In this document: positions 33,796 through 41,658 of the stretch, one piece after another
Layout: every line of letters starts with the position of its first letter
Numbering within the stretch: the first letter of the stretch is position 1
Assembly: GCA_040079635.1 (NCBI GenBank)
Contig: JBEBJY010000007.1
Coordinates: forward strand, 21,994-85,993
DNA length: 64,000 bases
Origin: Aalborgiella sp040079635
GTDB taxonomy: Bacteria > Pseudomonadota > Gammaproteobacteria > Burkholderiales > Burkholderiaceae_C
Direction of reading: 5' to 3'
Translations under genes and position numbers: made by a program
The notes under the pieces: model-generated
What the model saw: the letters and a program-made list of their open reading frames with translations, nothing else
Databases searched by the model: none
Told to the model about the DNA's origin: nothing

Positions 33796-34895
33796 GGTGT
33801 AAATTTATCGTTAAGTTGCTGATTTTGCCGCTGCTATTGTGCCTCAGCAGTTGCGCCGATTTGGGCTACTACTGGCAATCTGTGGAAGGTCATGTCTCGT
33901 TGATCAAAGCGGCGCGTCCGGTCGATGATTGGCTTGCGGATGCTGAAACACCTGAAAAACTCAAAGCGAAGCTTGCATTGACAAAAAAAATCCGTGCATT
34001 TGCAGCTGAAGAGTTGAAACTGCCCGACAACCCCAGCTACAAACGCTATGCCGATTTAAAACGCAAAGCCGTGGTGTGGAATGTGGTTGCCGCGCCGGCA
34101 TTGTCTTTGAAGCTCAAAACGTGGTGCTTTCCTGTGGCGGGTTGTGTGGGCTACCGGGGTTACTTTTCGGAAGTAGAAGCAAAAAGGGAAGCCGAAGAAC
34201 TCAAAAAACTAGATTTCGACGTCAGTGTTTATGGCGTGCCCGCTTATTCCACATTGGGCTGGAGTAACTGGGCGGGGGGTGATCCGTTGCTCAGCACCTT
34301 CATTGGCTACCCAGAAGGCGAGTTGGCACGCATCGTCTTTCACGAGCTGGCGCATCAGGTGGTTTATGTGGCGGACGACACCTCGTTCAATGAATCTTTT
34401 GCCACTGCGGTTGAGCGCTTGGGTGGCGCACGTTGGCTGGCAAAGTATGGCTCAGAAGCCACCAAAGCCGAGTATGAGGTGTACGACGGACGCCGAAAAC
34501 AGTTCAAAGCGTTGACCAAAGCCACAAGGCTTCAATTGGCTGAAATATACAGTAAAAATATGCATCTAGCCGGCGATAATATTGCCTCAATAGCTATCAA
34601 AAATATAGCAAAAAATGCAGAAAAATATGCAGTTATTGAAAATTTTAAAGCACAATATGAGTTGCAAAAAACCAGCTGGCATGGCTATGCTGGCTATGAC
34701 AACTGGGTCAAACAAGCGAACAATGCCGCCTTCGGCGCTTTGGCTGCGTATGATGATGGTGTGCCACAATTTGAAGCGCTGTTTGAACAGCAAGGCGGTG
34801 ACTGGGAGAAGTTTTACGCCGCAGTGCTACGCTTAGCCGCCATGCCAAAATTGGCGAGGCAGGCAGCTTTGAAGAAAATCAACAAAGACTCTTAA
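33786..34895 (+). CDS. Lipoprotein zinc aminopeptidase (PF10023-like) with repeat insertion
   Basis: This 369-residue protein starts with GTG at 33786, overlapping the upstream stop by 10 bases. A lipoprotein signal ends at LSSC near residue 23. The catalytic zinc motif HELAHQ is near residue 187 and FNESFAT about 14 residues later supplies the next ligand. CWFPVAGCVGYRGYF-like sequence (seen as TWCFPVAGCVGYRGYF) is a family hallmark. At about residues 260-277, LAGDNIASIAIKNIAKNA is encoded by dispersed repeat R7. The region around it (SKNMHL to NAEKYAVIENF) is AT-rich, unlike the rest of the gene. It probably trims peptides at the outer membrane. Confidence 0.88.
   Translation: MRLRCKFIVKLLILPLLLCLSSCADLGYYWQSVEGHVSLIKAARPVDDWLADAETPEKLKAKLALTKKIRAFAAEELKLPDNPSYKRYADLKRKAVVWNVVAAPALSLKLKTWCFPVAGCVGYRGYFSEVEAKREAEELKKLDFDVSVYGVPAYSTLGWSNWAGGDPLLSTFIGYPEGELARIVFHELAHQVVYVADDTSFNESFATAVERLGGARWLAKYGSEATKAEYEVYDGRRKQFKALTKATRLQLAEIYSKNMHLAGDNIASIAIKNIAKNAEKYAVIENFKAQYELQKTSWHGYAGYDNWVKQANNAAFGALAAYDDGVPQFEALFEQQGGDWEKFYAAVLRLAAMPKLARQAALKKINKDS
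34565..34617 (-). repeat. Dispersed ~50-bp element, copy R7 (inside aminopeptidase gene)
   Basis: TCTAGCCGGCGATAATATTG, CCTCAA, then TAGCTAT-N6-ATAGCA. Reverse orientation, well preserved. It is translated as LAGDNIASIAIKNIAKN, in the same frame as the fmt copy. Confidence 0.9.
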
Positions 34896-34918
34896 AGGGT
34901 TCATTTTTAAAGGCAAAT

Positions 34919-35272
34919 ATGGCAGACATTCATATCCATCGCAAACATACGCTAGGCTTTGCCAAAGCACGTGATATTGCCTTCAGTTGGGCAGAAGACG
35001 TGGAGAATAAGCTCGACATGGCGTGTACTTATGAGGAAGGCAAAACCGAAGACTGCGTCAGCTTCACCCGCTCTGGCGTCAATGGCACGCTGGTGGTGAC
35101 CAAAGATGGTTTTGAGTTGAAAGCGAAACTCGGGTTTTTAGTGGGCGCTTTTAAAGACAAAATTGAAGCGGAAATCAGTAAAAATTTAGATGCGCTATTG
35201 TCCAAACCCGCCGCAAAGGCAGCAGTTAAAAAAGCAGCACCTAAAAAAGAAGTAACTAAAGCCGCTAAATAA
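34919..35272 (+). CDS. Polyhydroxyalkanoic acid system family protein
   Basis: This 117-residue protein matches the small family annotated as polyhydroxyalkanoic acid system or granule-region protein (PHA_gran_rgn): MADIHIHRKHTLGFAKAR, FTRSGVNGTLVVTKDGFELKAKLGFLVGAFKDKIEAEI. The C-terminus is a Lys/Ala-rich tail (KPAAKAAVKKAAPKK), which could bind nucleic acid or granule surfaces as in phasin-like proteins. It stands beside genes for an acyl-CoA-binding protein and a wax ester synthase, supporting a link with storage polymers. No PHA synthase gene is in the window. Confidence 0.82.
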   Translation: MADIHIHRKHTLGFAKARDIAFSWAEDVENKLDMACTYEEGKTEDCVSFTRSGVNGTLVVTKDGFELKAKLGFLVGAFKDKIEAEISKNLDALLSKPAAKAAVKKAAPKKEVTKAAK

Positions 35273-35276
35273 GGGG

Positions 35277-35531
35277 TTAGCTAAGCGACTCTACCAAATC
35301 AATGTATTGCTGCTTGGCTGCGTCGCTGTCTGTACCCTTCATGCCATTCCACGCGTCCCACTTGGCGCGGCCGACCATGTCGCTGAAACCAGGTTTTTTA
35401 TCAGCATTGTCGCCAGCGCTTGATTGCTTGTAGAGTGCGTATAACTTCAGCATGGTTGCGTTATCCGGGCGCTCGCTCAGGTTTTTAGAGTTAGCAACAG
35501 CGGCTTCGAATTTGGCGGTTAGATCGGACAT
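35277..35531 (-). CDS. Acyl-CoA-binding protein
   Basis: This 84-residue protein is a bacterial acyl-CoA-binding protein (ACBP). It has the four-helix pattern with LTAKFEAAVANSKNLSERPDNATMLKLYALYKQ and AKWDAWNGMKGTDSDAAKQQYIDLVES, both diagnostic. It binds long-chain acyl-CoA esters in the cytoplasm and buffers or delivers them. A good AGGAG precedes the ATG. It diverges from the wax ester synthase/DGAT gene, which uses acyl-CoA, and converges with the PHA granule-type gene. Confidence 0.95.
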   Translation of the reverse strand: MSDLTAKFEAAVANSKNLSERPDNATMLKLYALYKQSSAGDNADKKPGFSDMVGRAKWDAWNGMKGTDSDAAKQQYIDLVESLS

Positions 35532-35662
35532 AAAAACTCCTGATGAATTAGAAAAATGGTGGCGAAATTTGGCTGAACTCGGGGTAAGTGCCCACTATCT
35601 TAAACTGCAATTTAAATTGAGAATAGAGCTTTATCACTAGTGTTTGCTTGTTTGGAGTCTAT

Positions 35663-37228
35663 ATGGTTACTCGGATTTCTAAGTCCCCGTCTGCAAAAGG
35701 TGTCAAATTCAGCGCCCAAAAAGTAGCTCAGAAAGCTGCTCAAAAAGTACAAAAAGACGTCCGCCGCGCTGTTGCGGGCACCCTGGGTATGAGCGGTGAG
35801 CGTATGAGCAAGGTTGACACCGCTTGGCTGCGCATGGATTCCGCCAGTAATTTGATGATGATCGTGGGCGTGTGGACGCTCAAACCACAAGTTTCGTATG
35901 ATGCTTTGAGTGAGCGCGTTGAAGGTACTTTGCTCAAATTCCGTCGCTTCAAACAACGCGTGGTCGAAGACTCAGCGGGCGCGACTTGGGTGGACGATAA
36001 ATCGTTCGATATCAGCAAACACATCGTTGTTGAAAAGCTCCCTAAAGTGGCCAAAGGCTTAGAGCAAGCAGCTTTGCAAGACCGTGTTGCCGAATTAGCC
36101 ATGCAGCCGCTAGACCCACGGCGACCGCTGTGGCAGCTGCATTTGATTGAAGATTACGACGGCGGCAGCGTGTTGATCGTTCGCATCCACCACTGCATCG
36201 CCGATGGTATTGCGTTGATTGCTGTCAGCATGTCCATGGTCGATGGCGGTCCCAAACCACCTGAACGCAAAGCCAAGGTCGAAAAACGAGGCGGCTTGGA
36301 AGGAGCAGAAGACTGGATAGCAGGTACTTTGATCAAATCGCTTACCCAGCTCGCTGTCAAAACATTGGGTAAAACAGGCGATGGCTTTAGCAGCTCTTTA
36401 GAAATGTTGGCAGACCCTAAACAGGGCATGAGTAATACGGCTAACAACACAGTCCATATGGCCAAAATCGCCTACCAGCTCGCCAGCGACGCTGCCGCGC
36501 TGGTGCTGATGCCAGACGATTCGCCCACCCGTCTCAAAGGCAAACCCGGCACGACCAAAAAAGTGGCATGGTGTCAGCCTATTCCGTTGGATGAGGTCAA
36601 AGCCGTGGGTAAAGCGCTGAATTGTTCGCTGAACGATGTCTTGCTCAGCTGCGTCGCTGGTGCAATCGGTGAGTATTTGCGCGCCTTGGGTGACAACACC
36701 AAGGGTCAAGAAATCCGCGCCATGGTGCCCGTCAACCTGCGTCCGCTGGATCAAGCACATAAGCTTGGCAATAACTTTGGCTTAGCGCCTTTGGTACTGC
36801 CTATTGGCGTAGAAAACCCCATCGAACGCGTTTACGAAGTGCGCCGTCGCATGGGTGCGCTCAAAGGCAGCATGCAGCCGTTGCTAGCGTTTGGCATGCT
36901 CGCTTTGGCTGGCACACTCATCAAACCGGCGCAAGAGGCGATGTTGAATCTGTTCTCCAAGAAGACAACTGCGGTGATGACCAATGTGCCCGGCCCAAAA
37001 GAAAAGCTGAAATTCTGCGGCTCTACGCTTGAACAAAGCCTCTTCTGGGTACCTCAAAGCGGCAGTGTCGGCCTTGGCGTATCCATCTTGAGCTACGGCG
37101 GCGGCGTCCAATTCGGCATCATCAGCGACGCCACCCTCTGCCCAGACCCGCAAAAGATCATCGACGAGTTTGAGCCCGAGTTTGCGAAGCTGAGTATTGT
37201 GACCCTGATGCTGCCTTGGGGTGAATAA
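35663..37228 (+). CDS. Wax ester synthase / acyl-CoA:diacylglycerol acyltransferase (WS/DGAT)
   Basis: This 521-residue protein carries the active-site HHxxxDG motif as HHCIADG (residues 176-182). Other family stretches are PLDPRRPLWQLHLIE, LNDVLLSCVAGAIGEYL, MVPVNLRP, LGNNFGLAPL and TTAVMTNVPGPKEKLKFCG. It esterifies acyl-CoA to fatty alcohols or diacylglycerol, making neutral storage lipid. A basic N-terminal extension of about 40 residues (KKAAQKVQ-like repeats of KVAQKAAQK) precedes the domain. The ATG at 35663 follows TTGGAG by five bases; a TTG at 35648 is in frame. The acyl-CoA-binding protein gene diverges from it. Confidence 0.93.
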   Translation: MVTRISKSPSAKGVKFSAQKVAQKAAQKVQKDVRRAVAGTLGMSGERMSKVDTAWLRMDSASNLMMIVGVWTLKPQVSYDALSERVEGTLLKFRRFKQRVVEDSAGATWVDDKSFDISKHIVVEKLPKVAKGLEQAALQDRVAELAMQPLDPRRPLWQLHLIEDYDGGSVLIVRIHHCIADGIALIAVSMSMVDGGPKPPERKAKVEKRGGLEGAEDWIAGTLIKSLTQLAVKTLGKTGDGFSSSLEMLADPKQGMSNTANNTVHMAKIAYQLASDAAALVLMPDDSPTRLKGKPGTTKKVAWCQPIPLDEVKAVGKALNCSLNDVLLSCVAGAIGEYLRALGDNTKGQEIRAMVPVNLRPLDQAHKLGNNFGLAPLVLPIGVENPIERVYEVRRRMGALKGSMQPLLAFGMLALAGTLIKPAQEAMLNLFSKKTTAVMTNVPGPKEKLKFCGSTLEQSLFWVPQSGSVGLGVSILSYGGGVQFGIISDATLCPDPQKIIDEFEPEFAKLSIVTLMLPWGE

Positions 37229-37229
37229 A

Positions 37230-37286
37230 TCGCTATTTTTGCTATATTAATAATAGCTAATTAGGTAATAAATACGCTGGCTAGAG
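37230..37286 (+). repeat. Dispersed ~50-bp element, copy R8 (intergenic)
   Basis: TTGCTAT-N6-AATAGC, TAATTAG, then GTAATAAATACGCTGGCTAG. Forward orientation, one change in the GCCGGC core. It starts two bases after the WS/DGAT stop codon. Confidence 0.9.
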
Positions 37287-37418
37287 ACGTAAAAAGCGTT
37301 AAAAAACTGTTTTTTAAGAAAAGTACCCGCTTTTCCTGCAAAACGGGTACTTCTGCGTCAAAGCCGCTTAGGTAAAATCATGGGTTGCTCCTATCTCGCT
37401 CTGCGCTCATAAAATTCA

Positions 37419-39050
37419 ATGTCTTTCCTCTCCGAAACCCGCCGCCGCCGCACTTTTGCCATCATTTCTCACCCCGATGCGGGTAAAACCACGCTGACTG
37501 AGAAGCTTTTGCTGTTCTCGGGTGCGATTCAGATTGCGGGCTCGGTTAAGGCGCGTAAAGCGACGCGTCATGCGACTTCTGACTGGATGGAGATTGAAAA
37601 GCAGCGGGGTATTTCCGTAGCTTCATCTGTGATGCAGATGTTGTACCGCGACCATGTAATCAATTTGCTGGACACACCGGGTCACAAAGACTTCTCGGAA
37701 GATACTTACCGCGTTTTGACGGCTGTTGATTCTGCGCTGATGGTGATTGACGCTGCCAACGGTGTGGAGGCGCAAACCCGCAGGTTGATCGAGGTTTGCC
37801 GCCAACGCGACACGCCCATCATCACCTTCGTCAACAAAATGGACCGCGAAGTGCGCGAGCCACTGGATATTTTGGACGAGATTGAGCGCGAGTTGGGCAT
37901 GCCCTGCGTGCCGATGACGTGGCCCGTTGGTCAAGGTAAATCGTTTGGCGGTATTGTGAATTTGCGTACTCAGACGATGACGGTTTTTGAGAGCGGTAGC
38001 GAGCGTTTGCCACAAGATTTTGATGCGATTCCGCTAACCGACACTACCGCTTTGTTGGCACGCTTTGGCAGCGAATGGGCAGCAGCGGCTGAGAGCATGG
38101 AGCTGGCTACGGGTGCGTCGCCCGCATGGGATTTAGAGGCGTTTTTAGCAGGCAAACAAACGCCCGTCTTCTTCGGCTCAGGTGTGAATAATTTTGGTGT
38201 GATGGAGGTGTTGGACGCCTTGGTTGACCTCGCGCCCAGTCCGCAAAGCCGCACCAGCAGCACTTTGGTAAACCGCCAACCGGTCGTCAAAGTTATGCAG
38301 CCCGAAGACACGCCGTTCAGCGGTGTGGTATTCAAAGTGCAAGCCAATATGGATGCCAACCACCGCGACCGCATCGCTTTCGTCCGCATGGCGTCGGGCA
38401 AGTACACGCCGGGTATGAAGCTCAAAGTCATGCGCACCGCCAAAGAGCTTCGCCCCACATCGGTGGTGACCTTCATGTCACAGCGCCGCGAAGCCGTGGA
38501 AGAGGCCTACGCGGGCGACATCGTGGGCTTCACGACCCACGGCGGCGTGCAGCTGGGCGACACAATCACAGACGGTTCTATCAACCTGCAATACACCGGT
38601 TTGCCGTTTTTCGCCCCTGAAATGTTCATGACGGTCATATTGCGGAATCCGTTGCGTACCAAGCAGCTGCAGCAAGGCTTGGCGCAGCTGGGCGAGGAGG
38701 GTGCGATTCAGGTGTTCCGACCTGAAATGGGTGGAAACATGCTCTTGGGTGCCATTGGGCAACTGCAATTTGAAGTTGTGCAGCATCGCTTGAAGGGTGA
38801 ATACGATGCTGATATTCGCTTGGAAGGCAGCCAATACACCGGTGCGCGTTGGATCACGGCTGATACACCGAAAGAATTGCAAGAGTTCGTTAACGCGTAT
38901 CCACAGCGCATGGCGCGTGATGCGGCGAATACGCTGGCTTACTTGACGACTTCGCAATACGACGTGCGTTTGGCGCAAGAACGTTTCCCTAAAATTCATT
39001 TCCACCCGCTGCGCGAGCATGCGGGATTGGCGTTGCAAAACGCAGGCTAA
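37419..39050 (+). CDS. prfC: Peptide chain release factor 3
   Basis: This 543-residue translational GTPase recycles release factors RF1/RF2 after peptide release. G1 is SHPDAGKTTLTEK near the N-terminus; the switch region QRGISVASSVM, G3 DTPGHKDFSEDTYR and G4 NKMDRE follow. Domain II and III segments (RPTSVVTFMSQRREAVEEAYAGDIVGF; FAPEMFMTVILRNPLRTKQLQQGLAQLGEEGA) are standard. Length is close to the 529 residues of E. coli. The HAD phosphatase gene begins eight bases after the stop codon. Confidence 0.97.
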   Translation: MSFLSETRRRRTFAIISHPDAGKTTLTEKLLLFSGAIQIAGSVKARKATRHATSDWMEIEKQRGISVASSVMQMLYRDHVINLLDTPGHKDFSEDTYRVLTAVDSALMVIDAANGVEAQTRRLIEVCRQRDTPIITFVNKMDREVREPLDILDEIERELGMPCVPMTWPVGQGKSFGGIVNLRTQTMTVFESGSERLPQDFDAIPLTDTTALLARFGSEWAAAAESMELATGASPAWDLEAFLAGKQTPVFFGSGVNNFGVMEVLDALVDLAPSPQSRTSSTLVNRQPVVKVMQPEDTPFSGVVFKVQANMDANHRDRIAFVRMASGKYTPGMKLKVMRTAKELRPTSVVTFMSQRREAVEEAYAGDIVGFTTHGGVQLGDTITDGSINLQYTGLPFFAPEMFMTVILRNPLRTKQLQQGLAQLGEEGAIQVFRPEMGGNMLLGAIGQLQFEVVQHRLKGEYDADIRLEGSQYTGARWITADTPKELQEFVNAYPQRMARDAANTLAYLTTSQYDVRLAQERFPKIHFHPLREHAGLALQNAG

Positions 39051-39057
39051 AAACAGC

Positions 39058-39894
39058 ATGCTTCCGTTGTCGCAATGGCCAGTTGAAGAACGCCGCAACA
39101 TCATCGGCGTCTTCACCGACATTGACGACACGCTGACCACGCATGGTGCGATAACGGCAGATGCGCTACTAGCTTTGGCAGATTTGAAGGCGGCGGGGCT
39201 GCACGTCATCCCTATCACCGGTAGACCGGTTGGATGGGGTGAAACGTTTGCAAAAACGTGGCCTGTGGATGCCTTAGTCGCTGAAAATGGTGGTGTAGCG
39301 TGGGTAGCTGAAAAGAATGCTCAAAAAAGTAGTAAAATTGGCATCAAGCCGGCGTATTTGCTGCCTAAAGTGCTATCAAAAGTATATCAAAATAATGCTT
39401 TGATCCGTGCTGAAAACAGCTTAAAAATGCAAAAAATCGCAGCTTTGGTGACGTCGAAAATACAAGGTGTAGATGTATCCAAAGACAGCGCAGGGCGCGA
39501 AACCGATTTGGCTTTTGACTACAACGAGTTCGCCAATTTATCGCCCAAAACGGTGCAGCAAGTTGTTGAACTGCTGCAATCGCAAGGCATGGAAACGACT
39601 GTCAGCAGCATCCACATCCACGGTTGCTTTGGGCATTTTGACAAGTGGACCGGCGCACAGTGGATTATTCATGAGCTGTTTCAGCGAGATTTAGCGTCAG
39701 AGCTCGATAAATGGGTGTTTGTGGGCGATTCAGGCAACGACCAAGCCATGTTTCAGCATTTCACGCATTCGGTTGGCGTGGCGAATATCCGCAGGTTTGA
39801 AAGCCAATTGACGCATTTGCCACGTTACATCACGCCATCCGAGCGCGGGGCGGGGTTTGCTGAAGTGGCAAAAATGCTGCTTAATACGGCGTAA
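39058..39894 (+). CDS. HAD-family sugar phosphatase (Cof/MPGP-like) with repeat insertion
   Basis: This 278-residue HAD hydrolase has motif I FTDIDDTLTTHG (nucleophile Asp), motif II IPITGRP and motif IV VFVGDSGNDQAMFQHF. This layout with a large cap between motifs II and III is typical of the mannosyl-3-phosphoglycerate phosphatase / trehalose-6-phosphatase / Cof group. HIHGCFGHFDKWTGAQ lies in the cap. At about residues 95-113 the cap includes GIKPAYLLPKVLSKVYQNN, encoded by dispersed repeat R9. The ATG at 39058 is chosen; the frame is open upstream into prfC. The substrate is unknown. Confidence 0.87.
   Translation: MLPLSQWPVEERRNIIGVFTDIDDTLTTHGAITADALLALADLKAAGLHVIPITGRPVGWGETFAKTWPVDALVAENGGVAWVAEKNAQKSSKIGIKPAYLLPKVLSKVYQNNALIRAENSLKMQKIAALVTSKIQGVDVSKDSAGRETDLAFDYNEFANLSPKTVQQVVELLQSQGMETTVSSIHIHGCFGHFDKWTGAQWIIHELFQRDLASELDKWVFVGDSGNDQAMFQHFTHSVGVANIRRFESQLTHLPRYITPSERGAGFAEVAKMLLNTA
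39341..39397 (-). repeat. Dispersed ~50-bp element, copy R9 (inside HAD phosphatase gene)
   Basis: TCAAGCCGGCGTATTTGCTG, CCTAAAG, then TGCTATCAAAAGTATATCAA. Reverse orientation. Translated as KPAYLLPKVLSKVYQNN, in the same frame as the degenerate copy in the smr gene, with which it shares the peptide PKVLSK. Confidence 0.85.
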
Positions 39895-39916
39895 GCTATT
39901 GAATGATAAGGAATTT

Positions 39917-40360
39917 ATGTTACTTCCATCCGAATTATCTGCCGTTTCCCAAGGCATTCAACTGGCCATTGCGCCGGTTTTTTTGCTCAATGCGGTGGCC
40001 GCGATGATAGGCGCTGTCGCAGGCCGTTTGGCACGGATTATTGACCGTGCAAGACAAGTCGAATCATGGATGGAAGATTTTCCAACCGCGGCCAAAATGC
40101 AACGTTGGAAAGACGAGTTGCGGTTACTTCGCCAGCGTAGCACTTTGGTCAATTGGTGTATCGCTTTGTTGATACTTTGCGCGATATTGATTGGCACAAC
40201 CATCATTGTCCTGTTTTTTGGTGAAACGCTAGAAGTGCAGTTTGCCCGAACTGCCACAGTTGCATTCATGGCTGGTGTGGTGTCATTTTTGCTGGCACTG
40301 GTGTGCTTTTTCGCTGAATCTTTACTTTCAGCGAGGATTTTGCAGTTTCCTCAAAATTAA
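39917..40360 (+). CDS. DUF2721 family membrane protein
   Basis: This 147-residue protein belongs to the DUF2721 family: an N-terminal hydrophobic segment (GIQLAIAPVFLLNAVAAMIGAVAGRLARIIDR), a charged amphipathic helix (KMQRWKDELRLLRQRS) and two further transmembrane segments (LVNWCIALLILCAILIGTTI and ATVAFMAGVVSFLLALVCFF). Function is unknown. The ATG at 39917 follows TAAGGA by five bases; the open frame upstream overlaps the HAD gene and is not coding in this frame. A perfect inverted repeat follows its stop codon. Confidence 0.85.
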   Translation: MLLPSELSAVSQGIQLAIAPVFLLNAVAAMIGAVAGRLARIIDRARQVESWMEDFPTAAKMQRWKDELRLLRQRSTLVNWCIALLILCAILIGTTIIVLFFGETLEVQFARTATVAFMAGVVSFLLALVCFFAESLLSARILQFPQN

Positions 40361-40402
40361 GCGACTTAGGAAAATGTTTACCAACGATTCACTAAGTCGC
40401 TT
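40359..40402. terminator. Inverted repeat between convergent genes, possible bidirectional terminator
   Basis: AAGCGACTTAG (40359-40369) and CTAAGTCGCTT (40392-40402) are perfect 11-base complements with a 22-base loop. The repeat begins in the stop codon of the DUF2721 gene and lies before the end of the convergent lipoprotein gene. No strong T-tract follows on either strand. Confidence 0.5.
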
Positions 40403-40425
40403 CTTCAATGTCACCGTTGAAGCTG

Positions 40426-40641
40426 TTAAGGTTTAACTTGGTTGCCGATAACGCCACCCACTGCAGCACCGCCAATCGTTCCAATCGCGCTACCATTGGT
40501 TAGGATGGAGCCGCCAATGGCACCAATACCCGCGCCAACGGCCGTATTTTGATCGCGTGCGGACATACCTGCGCATCCGCCTAGCCCAGCTAATAAGGCA
40601 ATCACGGCGACGTTGAGTGTTAGTTTGTTGATCGTGTTCAT
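40426..40641 (-). CDS. Glycine-zipper small lipoprotein
   Basis: This 71-residue protein has a lipoprotein signal (VIALLAGLGGC) and a glycine-zipper segment (AVGAGIGAIGGSILTNGSAIGTIGGAAVGGVIG). It resembles the osmotically inducible or 17-kDa antigen-like 2TM lipoproteins of the outer membrane. An AGAGGA ribosome binding site precedes the ATG at 40641; an upstream in-frame ATG at 40683 is not supported by one. It is monocistronic. The 213-base region between it and the Crp-like gene contains no further gene that I can see. Confidence 0.82.
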   Translation of the reverse strand: MNTINKLTLNVAVIALLAGLGGCAGMSARDQNTAVGAGIGAIGGSILTNGSAIGTIGGAAVGGVIGNQVKP

Positions 40642-40896
40642 AAGATTCCTCTTTCTTGAATAAATTTTTACAGAGTTGTTCAATTTAGCAAATCAAGTGA
40701 AAAAACGCTGTGATTTACTGATTCAACATGTAAAGAATATTGCCTTGAAGGCATGCTGTCTGTTGGCTGGCGTACATAGTGCACGTTTTTTTATATGACT
40801 GTAGGTTCTATCCGACATGAGCAAACGGTAACTTCTGATACCTTGGTTTGCTTGATGTGCGCATCATGAAGGCTCTTACCACGATACGAGTGACTC

Positions 40897-41628
40897 ATGA
40901 AAACACTAAACCACAATCCCTGCGATCCGCGTCACAACCACCTTTTGTCGGCTTTCCCAAACGGAGAGTGGCTGCGCTGGCAGTCTTTGCTTGAGTCGGT
41001 AGAGCTTAGAGTCGGTCAAGTGCTGTTTGAACCAGGTAAAGCACCAGCCCATGTGTATTTCCCGACCTCTGCTGTGGTTTCCTTGGTCTACATGACGCAA
41101 GATGGTGAGACGGCTGAAATTGCAGTGGTGGGCAATGAAGGCGTCGTTGGTGTTTCACTCTTCATGGGCGGAGATGTGATGCCGCATGAAGCTACTGTGC
41201 AAAGCGCTGGTTTGGCGTATCGTCTCAATGCGAATGCGGTGAAAAGTGCGATGGAGTTCAGCAATCCGATCATGAAGCTCATGCTCAATTACACGCATGC
41301 CATGTTCTCACAAGTGTCGCAAACTGCAGTTTGCAATCGCTATCATTCGATTGATCAACAACTCAGCCGCCGGTTATTACAGGGCTTAGACAGGGCATCA
41401 TCCAATGAACTGTTGATCACACAAGAAGCGATGGCAAGTTTATTGGGCGTGCGCCGTGAGGGCGTGACAGCAGCAGCACTCAAACTGCAACACGAGGGCG
41501 CTATCCAATATAGCCGTGGTCATATTGTTGTGCACGACAGGCAGCGTCTGGAGCGCCACGCTTGTGAGTGCTATGCCTTTTCGAAAAAAGCATATTTTAA
41601 ATTGCTGCCTTTGCCGTTAGCCGCATAA
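40897..41628 (+). CDS. Crp/Fnr-family transcriptional regulator
   Basis: This 243-residue protein has an N-terminal cyclic-nucleotide-binding-like barrel (LRVGQVLFEPGKAPAHVYFPTSAVVSLVYMTQDGETAEIAVVGNEGVVGVSLFMGG) and a C-terminal winged helix (ITQEAMASLLGVRREGVTAAALKLQHEGAIQYSRGHIVVHDRQRLER). The Fnr cysteine set is absent, so it is not an oxygen sensor of that type. The barrel lacks an obvious cAMP-binding Arg-Ser motif, hence the ligand is unknown. Many Burkholderiales have several regulators of this type. It converges with the AI-2E-type transporter gene 30 bases away. Confidence 0.9.
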   Translation: MKTLNHNPCDPRHNHLLSAFPNGEWLRWQSLLESVELRVGQVLFEPGKAPAHVYFPTSAVVSLVYMTQDGETAEIAVVGNEGVVGVSLFMGGDVMPHEATVQSAGLAYRLNANAVKSAMEFSNPIMKLMLNYTHAMFSQVSQTAVCNRYHSIDQQLSRRLLQGLDRASSNELLITQEAMASLLGVRREGVTAAALKLQHEGAIQYSRGHIVVHDRQRLERHACECYAFSKKAYFKLLPLPLAA

Positions 41629-41658
41629 AGTAAGCCATGCAGGGATTGTTTGACGTGA

